From positions 1 through 64,000 of the forward strand of contig NZ_RJLQ01000006.1 in NCBI RefSeq assembly GCF_003833015.1: 64,000 bases of DNA, read 5' to 3'. Position numbers and translations under genes: made by a program. Positions 35,265-43,510 of the stretch are shown here, piece by piece. The stretch comes from Clostridium sp. E02 (GTDB lineage: Bacteria; Bacillota; Clostridia; Lachnospirales; Lachnospiraceae). Within the stretch, counting starts at the first letter, position 1, and every line of letters begins with the position of its first letter. The notes under the pieces were generated by a model. The model saw only the letters and a list, made by a program, of their open reading frames with translations. It was not told the DNA's origin and made no database searches.

Positions 35265-36629
35265 TCAGTCTATTTCCGATATGCGATTATTGTTCGTATA
35301 TGCGATTTGCGTTCTACTTTTTTCACTTTTATTCATCAAAATTCGACAAACCACAAACGTAAACGCCTCTGCTACTGGCATCACCGACCAGATGCCAATT
35401 ACCCCAAAATATAAGGGCATCACAAAAACCAGAATGCTGCTTAAAATAATACCGCGAAGCAGACAGATCGCCATGGCATAGCCTGACTTCATGGTGGATT
35501 GGAACCAGGTACTGTATAGTATATTAAATCCCATAACTGCAAAAGATAAAAAATAAATCCTAATTGCTGGGATTGACATGGATAATATCTCTTCCGTAGG
35601 GTTTACAAAAGCCTTTGTGACCAGAGACGGGAAGCATAGCCCAATTCCCACAAATAATATCCCCAATAGGCAGACCGTTCTTTCGCCCAGATGACGGATT
35701 TGTTTGATTCGTTCTTTCTTATTCGCTCCAAAATTCATAGCAACCAAAGGCTGTACAGTCTGAGCTACTCCACTATTGACAGATGAAACGATAAGAGCAC
35801 TGTTTGAAATGATTCCATAGACGACCACTCCTATATCGCCCACGTAGGTAAGAAGCTGTCTGTTAAATAAGAAAGTTACGATTCCATTGCAGACCTCCAG
35901 TAAAAAACTAGAAAATCCATTTACAAACACCTCCTTTGCTTTGTTCCATGCTGTAATCGGGACAAATTTTAATGAATTGTCCTTTGAAAACAGATGAGTC
36001 AGTAATATAAGAAGCGTCAATGATGTTCCAAGAAGCGTCGCAGTTGCCGCACCTGCCATTCCCATGCCAAGAGGAAATATCAAGATATAATCCAGTATAA
36101 TATTGAAAACACCTCCTGCAATCACTCCAATCATCGCCAGTTTTGGTGCCTTATCATTGCGGAGAAAGGTCTGAAAAAATGCAGAAAAAAGAAACAACGG
36201 AGCCCCAAAGATCAGGATCCTTCCATATTCCCTCACCATCGAATCCATGGCTTCATTTCTGCCCAAAAATTTTGTAAAAGGATCAAAAAAAAGCTGACCT
36301 GAAGTCACATAAAACACACTGAACAGCGTGGCCAAAAGAAAGGAAATGGTAAAGTACTCCTCTGCTCCTTTTTCATCTTTTCTACCTTTTGAGATAGACA
36401 TAAGTACCCCTCCACCTGTACCAAAGAGCAATCCTGTCGCAAAATACAGGCTAAATAAAGGAAGAAGTATGTTTAAGGCTCCTATCCCAATGGCACCAAC
36501 TCCTCGACCAATCATTAAAGTGTCTGCTAGTATATAAATAGAAGTAACCAACGTAGCACTGATCGAAGGAATTAAATATCGCAAAAATAATTTATTGACC
36601 GAATCTTCTAATATATTTAGTTTTTTCAT
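35265..36629 (-). CDS. MATE-family efflux transporter
   Basis: The 454-aa protein has about twelve membrane segments in two pseudo-symmetric halves, with the N-terminal motif MIGRGVGAIGIGALNILLPL and the central NFGANKKERIKQI loop typical of DinF/NorM-type MATE exporters. It likely exports cationic drugs or other organics by sodium or proton antiport; the substrate is unknown. It is divergent from the BMP transporter. Confidence 0.92.
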   Translation of the reverse strand: MKKLNILEDSVNKLFLRYLIPSISATLVTSIYILADTLMIGRGVGAIGIGALNILLPLFSLYFATGLLFGTGGGVLMSISKGRKDEKGAEEYFTISFLLATLFSVFYVTSGQLFFDPFTKFLGRNEAMDSMVREYGRILIFGAPLFLFSAFFQTFLRNDKAPKLAMIGVIAGGVFNIILDYILIFPLGMGMAGAATATLLGTSLTLLILLTHLFSKDNSLKFVPITAWNKAKEVFVNGFSSFLLEVCNGIVTFLFNRQLLTYVGDIGVVVYGIISNSALIVSSVNSGVAQTVQPLVAMNFGANKKERIKQIRHLGERTVCLLGILFVGIGLCFPSLVTKAFVNPTEEILSMSIPAIRIYFLSFAVMGFNILYSTWFQSTMKSGYAMAICLLRGIILSSILVFVMPLYFGVIGIWSVMPVAEAFTFVVCRILMNKSEKSRTQIAYTNNNRISEID

Positions 36630-36657
36630 ACTGTTACCTCACTTTTATTCTCGTACT

Positions 36658-36685
36658 AGTTTAACATTATTTTATTAAATGGCAA
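36658..36685 (-). promoter_or_regulatory. Possible promoter for MATE gene
   Basis: The minus strand reads TTGCCA (36680-36685), N16, TAAACT (36658-36663), followed by a GTGAGG ribosome binding site. Confidence 0.45.
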
Positions 36686-36778
36686 GTAGGAAACACATCT
36701 AATTTTCAAGCCATGAATTTTATTAACAAGAAGAGAAACCTTTATTTTATTTTTTTTCCAGAATAACAACAATTAAGA

Positions 36779-36807
36779 TTGTCTCACAAGCAGAAATATG
36801 ATACATT
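36779..36807 (+). promoter_or_regulatory. Predicted promoter for BMP transporter genes
   Basis: TTGTCT (36779-36784), N17, TACATT (36802-36807) lies about 46 bp before the lipoprotein ATG. Confidence 0.55.
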
Positions 36808-36852
36808 ATTCTTATCACTGTAAATGAATCAACCATAGGAGGAAATAGAATT

Positions 36853-38013
36853 ATGAAAAAGAGAGTTCTCGCATTAGCGATGGCAGTTATGATGACTGCC
36901 GCATTAAGTGGGTGTGGAGCATCCAAATCCGGAGATGCTACAAAAGCAGCCGATACTTCTGAGACTACCACTGCAGAAACAACCGGTGCCACATCGGTAA
37001 AATCGGATTCATCAGATGGGTATGAGCTTGCACTGGTTACAGACTTAGGAACTATTGATGATAAGTCTTTTAACCAAGGAGCTTGGGAAGGCATGAAAAA
37101 GTATGCAGAAGAGAACGGAATCTCTTACAAATACTATCAGCCGCAAGAAGGCACCACCGATTCTTATCTTGAAACCATTGGTTTGGCGATTGAAGGCGGT
37201 GCGAAGCTGGTCGTTTGTCCAGGATATCTGTTTGAAGAACCTGTATACCTTGCTCAGGATCAGTTCAAAGATGTTCACTTTATTCTTCTTGACGGGGAAC
37301 CTCACAATGGTGATTATACTGATTACAAAACTGAATCGAACACAATGCCGATTCTCTTCCAAGAGGACGAGCCTGGATTTTTAGCAGGTTATGCGGCTGT
37401 AAAAGATGGCTACACGAAACTCGGCTTCTTAGGTGGTATGGCTGTTCCTGCAGTTATCCGTTACGGATATGGATTTGCAGAAGGTGCTGATTACGCTGCC
37501 AAAGAGATGGGCATCGACAATATCGATCTCATGTATAACTATACCGGTGCATTTGCTGCCACTCCAGAAGCACAGTCTATGGCTGCTTCTTGGTATCAAA
37601 ACGGCACTGAAGTTATCTTCTCCTGCGGTGGAGCAGTTGGAAACTCTGCTATGGCGGCAGCTGAAGAGAAAAACGCAAAGGTAATCGGAGTAGACGTTGA
37701 CCAGAGTTTTGAATCTGAGACCGTTGTTACATCTGCGATGAAGCAACTTTCGATATCCGTGTACGACGGTGTAACTGCTTTCTATAAAGATGAATTCCCT
37801 GGTGGAGAGACAAGTATATTCTCTGCAAAAAATGATGGAATCGGTCTTCCTATGGAAACTTCCAAATTTACTAAGTTTACTTCTGATGATTATGATAAGA
37901 TTTATAAGGATTTAAAGGAAGGAAAAATCACCCTGATTCAACCCTCACAAGAAAACAACAATCCTACCGTTGATTTAAAACTAGAAAAAACTAAAATTAA
38001 CTTTGTAGAATAG
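36853..38013 (+). CDS. BMP-family basic membrane lipoprotein, nucleoside ABC transporter binding protein
   Basis: The 386-aa lipoprotein has lipobox LSGC (Cys21), a Thr-rich linker, and a BMP/PnrA fold (about 57-350: ALVTDLGTIDDKSFNQGAWEGM, DGYTKLGFLGGMAVPAVIRYG, VIFSCGGAVGNSAM, AKVIGVDVDQSF). Characterised relatives bind purine or pyrimidine nucleosides. It heads a four-gene transporter; the RBS is AGGAGGAAATAGAATT. A terminator lies between it and the ATPase gene, so it is probably made in excess. Confidence 0.95.
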   Translation: MKKRVLALAMAVMMTAALSGCGASKSGDATKAADTSETTTAETTGATSVKSDSSDGYELALVTDLGTIDDKSFNQGAWEGMKKYAEENGISYKYYQPQEGTTDSYLETIGLAIEGGAKLVVCPGYLFEEPVYLAQDQFKDVHFILLDGEPHNGDYTDYKTESNTMPILFQEDEPGFLAGYAAVKDGYTKLGFLGGMAVPAVIRYGYGFAEGADYAAKEMGIDNIDLMYNYTGAFAATPEAQSMAASWYQNGTEVIFSCGGAVGNSAMAAAEEKNAKVIGVDVDQSFESETVVTSAMKQLSISVYDGVTAFYKDEFPGGETSIFSAKNDGIGLPMETSKFTKFTSDDYDKIYKDLKEGKITLIQPSQENNNPTVDLKLEKTKINFVE

Positions 38014-38029
38014 TCTACAAAAGAAAGGA

Positions 38030-38083
38030 GATGCCGTATGTTCACCAGTCTAAACCGATCTGGTCCCTTACGGCATCTTTTTT
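38030..38083 (+). terminator. Intra-operon terminator or attenuator after BMP lipoprotein gene
   Basis: A stem of 9 bp (GATGCCGTA / TACGGCATC), with an inner ACCAG / CTGGT stem, is followed by six T's. It lies 17 bp after the lipoprotein stop and about 82 bp before the ATPase gene, so partial read-through would set the ratio of binding protein to transporter. Confidence 0.85.
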
Positions 38084-38164
38084 AGTCTCATAGATAATTA
38101 AATCGAAACTGTTTAACGAATCAGGTACCAAGTCCATGATAGGTACTAATAGAAGGGGGATTTT

Positions 38165-39700
38165 ATGGACTATATTATTGAGATGCTTCACATCACAAAA
38201 GAATTTCCCGGTATCATTGCCAATGATGATATTACAATCCAGTTAAAAAAAGGGGAGATACATGCTCTTCTTGGTGAAAACGGAGCTGGGAAATCCACTC
38301 TTATGAGTGTCTTATTCGGTTTATACCAACCGGAAAAAGGCGTCATTCGAGTTCGACAAAAAGAGGTACAAATCACAGGTCCTCTAGATGCCAATACGCT
38401 TGGGATCGGTATGGTACATCAACATTTTAAGTTGGTGGAAAATTTTACAGTACTTCAAAATATTGTTCTGGGAATGGAAAGTACGAAGTTCGGCTTTTTG
38501 AAAATGGATGCCGCGCGCAAAAAGGTAATGGAATTAAGTGAAAAATATAAATTATTTGTAAATCCAGATGCCTTGGTTTCTGATATTACAGTTGGAATGC
38601 AGCAACGTGTCGAGATACTAAAAATGCTTTATCGTGACAACGAGATCATGATATTTGATGAGCCCACTGCAGTTTTGACTCCTCAGGAAATTGATGAATT
38701 GATGCAGATCATGAGATATCTGGTAAAAGAAGGAAAATCCATTCTATTCATCACACACAAACTAAACGAAATCAAGTCGGTAGCAGACCGCTGTTCCGTT
38801 CTGCGCCGGGGAAAATATATAGGTACTGTGGCCGTCGCCGATACGACTCCAGAAGAGATGTCTGAGATGATGGTAGGTAGAAAAGTCAATTTAACCGTTG
38901 ATAAAAAACCAGCCACGCCAAAAGAACTTGTTCTTGAAGTAAAGGATTTAACGGTTCAGGCAAAAAAAGAAGGCCATACAAAGAAACTGGTAAACAATGT
39001 TTCTTTTCAAGTAAAACGGGGAGAGATCGTATGCATCGCTGGAATCGATGGCAACGGACAAACCGAACTCATCCATGCGATTACTGGAATATCCGATGCA
39101 AGCAATGGTCAAGTATTCATTAACGGAACCGATATGACAAAAAAAAGCATCCGGTATAAGAATACCCACGGACTGTCCCATATTCCAGAAGACCGCCACA
39201 AGCATGGTCTGGTTCTTGAATATAGTTTGGCATACAATCTGGTCCTTCAGCAGTATTTTGAGAAGGAATTTCAAAGAGCTTCGTTCCTAAAGAACGACCG
39301 GATCTATGAATATGCCAATCAGTTGATTGAAGATTATGATATCCGAAGCGGAGAAGGGCCTTTTACGGTTGTGCGCAGTATGTCAGGAGGAAACCAGCAA
39401 AAAGCCATCGTCGCCAGAGAGCTCTCTAAATCTCCTGATATTCTTTTGGCTGTACAACCTACAAGAGGACTTGATGTTGGTGCCATCGAATATATTCACA
39501 AACAATTGATCTTACAACGAGATTCCGGATCAGCCATACTTTTAGTTTCTTTAGAACTAGATGAAGTAATGAATTTAAGCGATCGAATCCTTGTTCTGTA
39601 CGAAGGTGAAATTGTAGCTGACTTGGATCCAAACGACATTACAGTCCAGGAATTGGGGCTTTATATGGCCGGTGCCAAGAAAAAAGGAGGCAAATCATGA
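38165..39700 (+). CDS. Nucleoside ABC transporter ATPase with two ATP-binding domains
   Basis: The 511-aa protein has two ABC domains, as in RbsA and YufO. The first is canonical (GENGAGKST, Walker B MIFDEPTAVLT). The second is degenerate: its Walker A is GIDGNGQTE, lacking GKS/T, and the Walker B region reads LLAVQPTRGLD with Q for the catalytic E. This asymmetry is normal in the family. It has the SGGNQQKAIVARELS signature. The start follows AGAAGGGGGATTTT. The stop overlaps the next start by 4 nt. Confidence 0.95.
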   Translation: MDYIIEMLHITKEFPGIIANDDITIQLKKGEIHALLGENGAGKSTLMSVLFGLYQPEKGVIRVRQKEVQITGPLDANTLGIGMVHQHFKLVENFTVLQNIVLGMESTKFGFLKMDAARKKVMELSEKYKLFVNPDALVSDITVGMQQRVEILKMLYRDNEIMIFDEPTAVLTPQEIDELMQIMRYLVKEGKSILFITHKLNEIKSVADRCSVLRRGKYIGTVAVADTTPEEMSEMMVGRKVNLTVDKKPATPKELVLEVKDLTVQAKKEGHTKKLVNNVSFQVKRGEIVCIAGIDGNGQTELIHAITGISDASNGQVFINGTDMTKKSIRYKNTHGLSHIPEDRHKHGLVLEYSLAYNLVLQQYFEKEFQRASFLKNDRIYEYANQLIEDYDIRSGEGPFTVVRSMSGGNQQKAIVARELSKSPDILLAVQPTRGLDVGAIEYIHKQLILQRDSGSAILLVSLELDEVMNLSDRILVLYEGEIVADLDPNDITVQELGLYMAGAKKKGGKS

Positions 39701-40806
39701 ATCAGAAACGGACAAAGGATTATTCCGGCATCTTCTCTTCCGTATTTGCCATTATACTGGGACTGATCGTCGGACTCATTATTTTATTCTCATGTAATTA
39801 TGAACAGGCACTTCCAGGATTTTTCACCATATTATCTGGACCGTTTACACATGGACTCAAGGGAATCGGACAGGTTTTTTACTATGCAACTCCTATCATA
39901 TTAACCGGTTTGTCCGTTGGCTTTGCATTTAAAACCGGACTATTTAATATCGGTACACCAGGTCAGTTCATCATGGGTGCCTTTGGTTCGGTTTATGTAG
40001 GGATTCTCTTTACATCACTTGGAAAGACCCAATGGATCGCCGCACTTTTTGCAAGTATTTTAATGGGAGCTATCTGGGGACTTGTTCCTGGGATATTAAA
40101 AGCCATTTTTAATGTAAATGAAGTGATCTCTTCCATTATGATGAATTATATCGGAATGTATCTGGTTAACTGGATCGTAAAAAGCAATAAACCTTTGTTT
40201 AACAATATGAGGAACGAATCCCGTAATGTAGCGGATACTGCAGTTATCCCTAAGATGGGGCTGGACAAGTTGTTCCCAGGCTCTAGTGTAAACGGCGGAA
40301 TACTGATTGCTATCCTAGTTGTTATAATAATCTGGTTTGTTTTAAATAAAACAACGTTTGGTTATGAATTACGTGCCGTCGGCTTTAACCGGGATGCCAG
40401 TAAATATGCGGGAATCGATGAAAAAAATGGTATTATTTTTTCTATGATGATTGCAGGCGCGATTGCCGGACTTGCCGGAGGTTTATTATACCTTGCTGGT
40501 ACTGGGAAACATATCGAAATTAAAGATGTGCTGGCACCAGAAGGCTTTACTGGGATTTCAGTCGCTTTACTTGGATTAAGCAATCCAATTGGTGTCCTGT
40601 TCTCTGGAATCTTTATCGCATTTTTGACAGCCGGCGGTTTTTACTTACAGCTTTTTGATTTTTCAAAAGAAATCATTGATATCATTGTCGCAGTCATCAT
40701 CTATTTCAGTGCATTTGCACTGATGGTAAAACTTTTAATTGCTAAAATCATTCGGCATAAAAAAGAACGTTCTGTGAAAAGCGAAAAGGGAGGAAAAACA
40801 TCATGA
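39697..40806 (+). CDS. Nucleoside ABC transporter permease, YufP type
   Basis: The 369-aa protein has about ten membrane segments and branched-chain/nucleoside permease motifs (GLSVGFAFKTGLFNIGTPGQFIMGAF, GVALLGLSNPIG-like region at GFTGISVALLGLSNPIGV). It overlaps both neighbours by 4 nt, so translation is coupled. It pairs with the next permease in the channel. Confidence 0.93.
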   Translation: MNQKRTKDYSGIFSSVFAIILGLIVGLIILFSCNYEQALPGFFTILSGPFTHGLKGIGQVFYYATPIILTGLSVGFAFKTGLFNIGTPGQFIMGAFGSVYVGILFTSLGKTQWIAALFASILMGAIWGLVPGILKAIFNVNEVISSIMMNYIGMYLVNWIVKSNKPLFNNMRNESRNVADTAVIPKMGLDKLFPGSSVNGGILIAILVVIIIWFVLNKTTFGYELRAVGFNRDASKYAGIDEKNGIIFSMMIAGAIAGLAGGLLYLAGTGKHIEIKDVLAPEGFTGISVALLGLSNPIGVLFSGIFIAFLTAGGFYLQLFDFSKEIIDIIVAVIIYFSAFALMVKLLIAKIIRHKKERSVKSEKGGKTS

Positions 40807-41756
40807 ATGTAATTTATTTTATCGTTCAACAAACCATGTATTTCATGATCCCTCTTATGATCGTAGCGTTAGGTGCCATGTTTTCTGAACGAAGTGGTAT
40901 CATAAACATAGCTCTAGAAGGTATCATGACGATGGGAGCATTTACCGGAATCTTGTTTCTAAATTTTACTGGAAACTCTATGAGTGGACAACTTCAGCTT
41001 ATCCTTGCCGTATTGATTTCCATGGCAACTGGTCTGATTTTCTCTTTGTTCCATGCTTATGCATCTATCAATATGAAAGCAGATCAGGTAATCAGTGGTA
41101 CGGCACTTAACATGTTCGCCCCCGCATTTGCAGTCTTTGTTGCCCGTGTAATCCAGGGAGTACAGCAGGTTACCTTTAATAACACGTTTCGGATTAATTC
41201 CGTTCCGGTTCTTGGAAAGATTCCTTTCCTAGGTCCTCTTCTGTTCCAGAACGCTTACATCACCACTTATATTGGATTTGCCATCTTATTGCTCTCTCTC
41301 CTGGTTCTTTATAAAACCAGATTTGGTCTCAGACTACGTTCCTGCGGAGAGCATCCTCACGCAGCAGATTCTGCCGGAATTAACGTATATCGGATGCAAT
41401 ACGCAGGGGTTATGATTTCAGGTGCACTGGGAGGACTTGGAGGTTTGGTTTTTATCGTTCCCACCTCCACTAACTTTAACGCTGATGTGGCCGGCTATGG
41501 TTTCCTGGCATTGGCAGTTTTAATATTCGGTCAGTGGAAACCACTCAATATTATGATGGCTTCTCTGTTTTTCGGATTGATGAAAGCTATCGCTGCTTCC
41601 TATTCCGGAATCCCATTTTTAAGTGCTTTTGGAATCCCAAGCTATTTCTATAAGATGATTCCTTATATCATAACGTTAATCGTATTGATTTTCACCTCCA
41701 GAAACTCACAAGCTCCGAAAGCAGAGGGAATTCCATACGATAAAGGTCAAAGATAA
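40803..41756 (+). CDS. Nucleoside ABC transporter permease, YufQ type
   Basis: The 317-aa membrane protein has the characteristic ALGAMFSERSGIINIALEGIM at the N-terminus and GVMISGALGGLGGLVFI near residue 205. It is the last gene of the transporter and is followed at once by a strong terminator. Confidence 0.93.
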   Translation: MNVIYFIVQQTMYFMIPLMIVALGAMFSERSGIINIALEGIMTMGAFTGILFLNFTGNSMSGQLQLILAVLISMATGLIFSLFHAYASINMKADQVISGTALNMFAPAFAVFVARVIQGVQQVTFNNTFRINSVPVLGKIPFLGPLLFQNAYITTYIGFAILLLSLLVLYKTRFGLRLRSCGEHPHAADSAGINVYRMQYAGVMISGALGGLGGLVFIVPTSTNFNADVAGYGFLALAVLIFGQWKPLNIMMASLFFGLMKAIAASYSGIPFLSAFGIPSYFYKMIPYIITLIVLIFTSRNSQAPKAEGIPYDKGQR

Positions 41757-41795
41757 GAAAACGCCTTGCATTCTCATTGGATGCAAGGCGTTTTC
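41757..41795 (+). terminator. Terminator of nucleoside transporter operon
   Basis: A perfect 15-bp inverted repeat (GAAAACGCCTTGCAT / ATGCAAGGCGTTTTC, 9-nt loop) starts 1 bp after the stop codon; its arm ends with a T-run. Confidence 0.92.
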
Positions 41796-41808
41796 CATAT
41801 TCATTCCC

Positions 41809-41838
41809 TTCACATAGGGTGAATTTCTCTCATATAAT
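41809..41838 (+). promoter_or_regulatory. Predicted promoter for cupin gene
   Basis: TTCACA (41809-41814), N18, TATAAT (41833-41838). The expected start of transcription is near 41845. Confidence 0.65.
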
Positions 41839-41867
41839 AAACTACAATGTTTGAAAAGAGTGATCCT

Positions 41868-42338
41868 ATGGCACCAATACGCGAACCAATTTGCCAATCT
41901 ACTCATATAAAAGATGATTCCTTTTACTCCTGGGATCCAGAGGACTATGGCCCCGAAACCTTAATCTTCAATATAAAGCAGGATACCATAAGAAATCCAT
42001 CCTTTCGAACCACTAGATGGACGGGAAAACATATGCAGCTTACTTATATGAGTATTCCTGTTCATCATGAAATCGGGATTGAAAATCACCCCAACGAAGA
42101 TCAATTTTTTTGCGTAATCAGTGGAGTAGGTTTGGTTTTAATCGGAGAAAGTCCTTATAACCTTTCTATTTCTAGTACGGTAACCATAGACTGTGCCGTT
42201 CTTATTCCCTCAAACACCTGGCATAATCTAATCAATACTGGGAAAGAGCCGTTAAAGGTTTATTGCATCTATTCCCCAGTCCTTCATCAACCTGGCACCG
42301 TTCACTGGACAAAGAGAGATTCCGACTATGAAAAATAA
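41868..42338 (+). CDS. Cupin-domain protein
   Basis: The 156-aa protein is a single cupin barrel (about 45-140) with metal-binding residues in SIPVHHEIGIENHPNEDQFFCV (H, H, E pattern) and TWHNLINTG. Many such small cupins act as sugar isomerases or sensors; the substrate here is unknown. I chose the ATG at 41868 because an in-frame ATG at 41847 is only 8 bp after TATAAT and has no RBS. It converges on the mannan operon but shares no promoter with it. Confidence 0.82.
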   Translation: MAPIREPICQSTHIKDDSFYSWDPEDYGPETLIFNIKQDTIRNPSFRTTRWTGKHMQLTYMSIPVHHEIGIENHPNEDQFFCVISGVGLVLIGESPYNLSISSTVTIDCAVLIPSNTWHNLINTGKEPLKVYCIYSPVLHQPGTVHWTKRDSDYEK

Positions 42339-42352
42339 CAACTTATTTAAAT

Positions 42353-42393
42353 AGGCAGCTTTTAAAAGCAAATTTCGCTTTTTAAAGCTGCCT
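42353..42393. terminator. Bidirectional terminator between cupin gene and mannan operon
   Basis: A 17-bp nearly perfect inverted repeat (AGGCAGCTTTTAAAAGC / GCTTTTTAAAGCTGCCT, 7-nt loop) lies between converging genes. The T-runs are inside the stem rather than after it, so efficiency is uncertain. Confidence 0.65.
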
Positions 42394-42403
42394 GATATTA
42401 ATA

Positions 42404-43510
42404 TTACATTTCTTCTGATTGGATAAGAGAAACCAGATAAAAAGGCGTTTCTTTTTCCTCCACCCCAGTTATAAGTTCTATTACGACCTCATGGTTTCCC
42501 AGTCTTCCATGATGAAGCAAAGGAGTTATCGCTAAGCAATCTCCCCAGTCTTCATCAAAATTCCCATCAAGAAGTACCCTCTGATCCAGATTTCCATCCA
42601 CATAGGCTACCGCTACCGGTGCCGGTTTGTTCACCGTTTTTCTATACTGAATCCCCAAACAGCTGCCTTGTGCATGAAACGTGATGCGATCTCCTTTATG
42701 AACCCCTATAAACCCTCCTTTGAATACATCAGTCACTCCGTTCTTTCTGGTATCGTCCGGTAAAAAACCATTACACTGGTAAACGCCTGATTGATTCTGA
42801 ATTCGCCTGGCTCTTTCATAACTACATTTTGTTATCGGCTTCGGACACACTTCGTCCTTTAAAACCTCCGATTTATTAGAAACAATGTCCTTAACGTCTT
42901 CCATACAACTGACAATTAAATTTGCGATTCTCTCATGTCCTTTATCATTGGGATGAAGCCCATCAGGAGTCACTTCGGCTAAACTCACCCGACCTTTAAA
43001 GATATCCTGATAGAGTGTCTCTTTCATAGATACATAAGGAATCTGATAGTGTTCTAATATTCTTTTGTGCTTTTCAATTGCCGACCTTCCATCCTCATAA
43101 TATACATTGCAAAGGGCCATAACTGCCGGTTGGTTCGCACTGAAAATCAACCTCCTCACAAGACTTTCGTAGGTTTCCATAAAAAAATCTGTATTCTCAT
43201 CATTTACGGTAAAATCTAAGATAATAAAATCCGGATTATACGTAAGAACCTCCTCCACCCTAGATACACCAAACAATGAGGTGGTGCCCCCGATCCCAGC
43301 ATTGATATAGGTAAAAAAAGCATTGGGAAAGCTTTTTTTCCACCATTGATATACCAGGTGGACATAACAGGATGAGGAATCTGAGGATAGAGAACCCTGA
43401 GTTATGGACCCCCCAAGAAAAGCAAGAACCACCGGTTTTCCCTGTTCTGCCTTTTCTATTACTTTTTTCATTCTTTGGTGATTTCCCAAGTGAATGCCTC
43501 GTTTCTCCAT
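42404..43510 (-). CDS. Two-domain SGNH esterase, CE17-like acetyl-mannan esterase
   Basis: The 368-aa protein has an N-terminal SGNH hydrolase domain (about 1-210): Ser35 in FLGGSITQG, Gly and Asn blocks (NAGIGGTTS, FTVNDENTD) and the D183-x-x-H186 pair in DGLHPNDKGH. A beta-rich C-terminal domain (about 245-368) follows, like the CBM35-type module of Roseburia CE17 mannan acetylesterase. No signal peptide, so it acts on imported acetylated manno-oligosaccharides. Its start lies 43 bp inside the mutase gene's 3' end. The family call rests on architecture and operon context, not a database match. Confidence 0.85.
   Translation of the reverse strand: MEKRGIHLGNHQRMKKVIEKAEQGKPVVLAFLGGSITQGSLSSDSSSCYVHLVYQWWKKSFPNAFFTYINAGIGGTTSLFGVSRVEEVLTYNPDFIILDFTVNDENTDFFMETYESLVRRLIFSANQPAVMALCNVYYEDGRSAIEKHKRILEHYQIPYVSMKETLYQDIFKGRVSLAEVTPDGLHPNDKGHERIANLIVSCMEDVKDIVSNKSEVLKDEVCPKPITKCSYERARRIQNQSGVYQCNGFLPDDTRKNGVTDVFKGGFIGVHKGDRITFHAQGSCLGIQYRKTVNKPAPVAVAYVDGNLDQRVLLDGNFDEDWGDCLAITPLLHHGRLGNHEVVIELITGVEEKETPFYLVSLIQSEEM

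Noticed and set aside
38084-38164. Purine or other riboswitch before the transporter ATPase gene
   Set aside because: No paired domain with conserved junctions is visible; only a simple terminator lies upstream.
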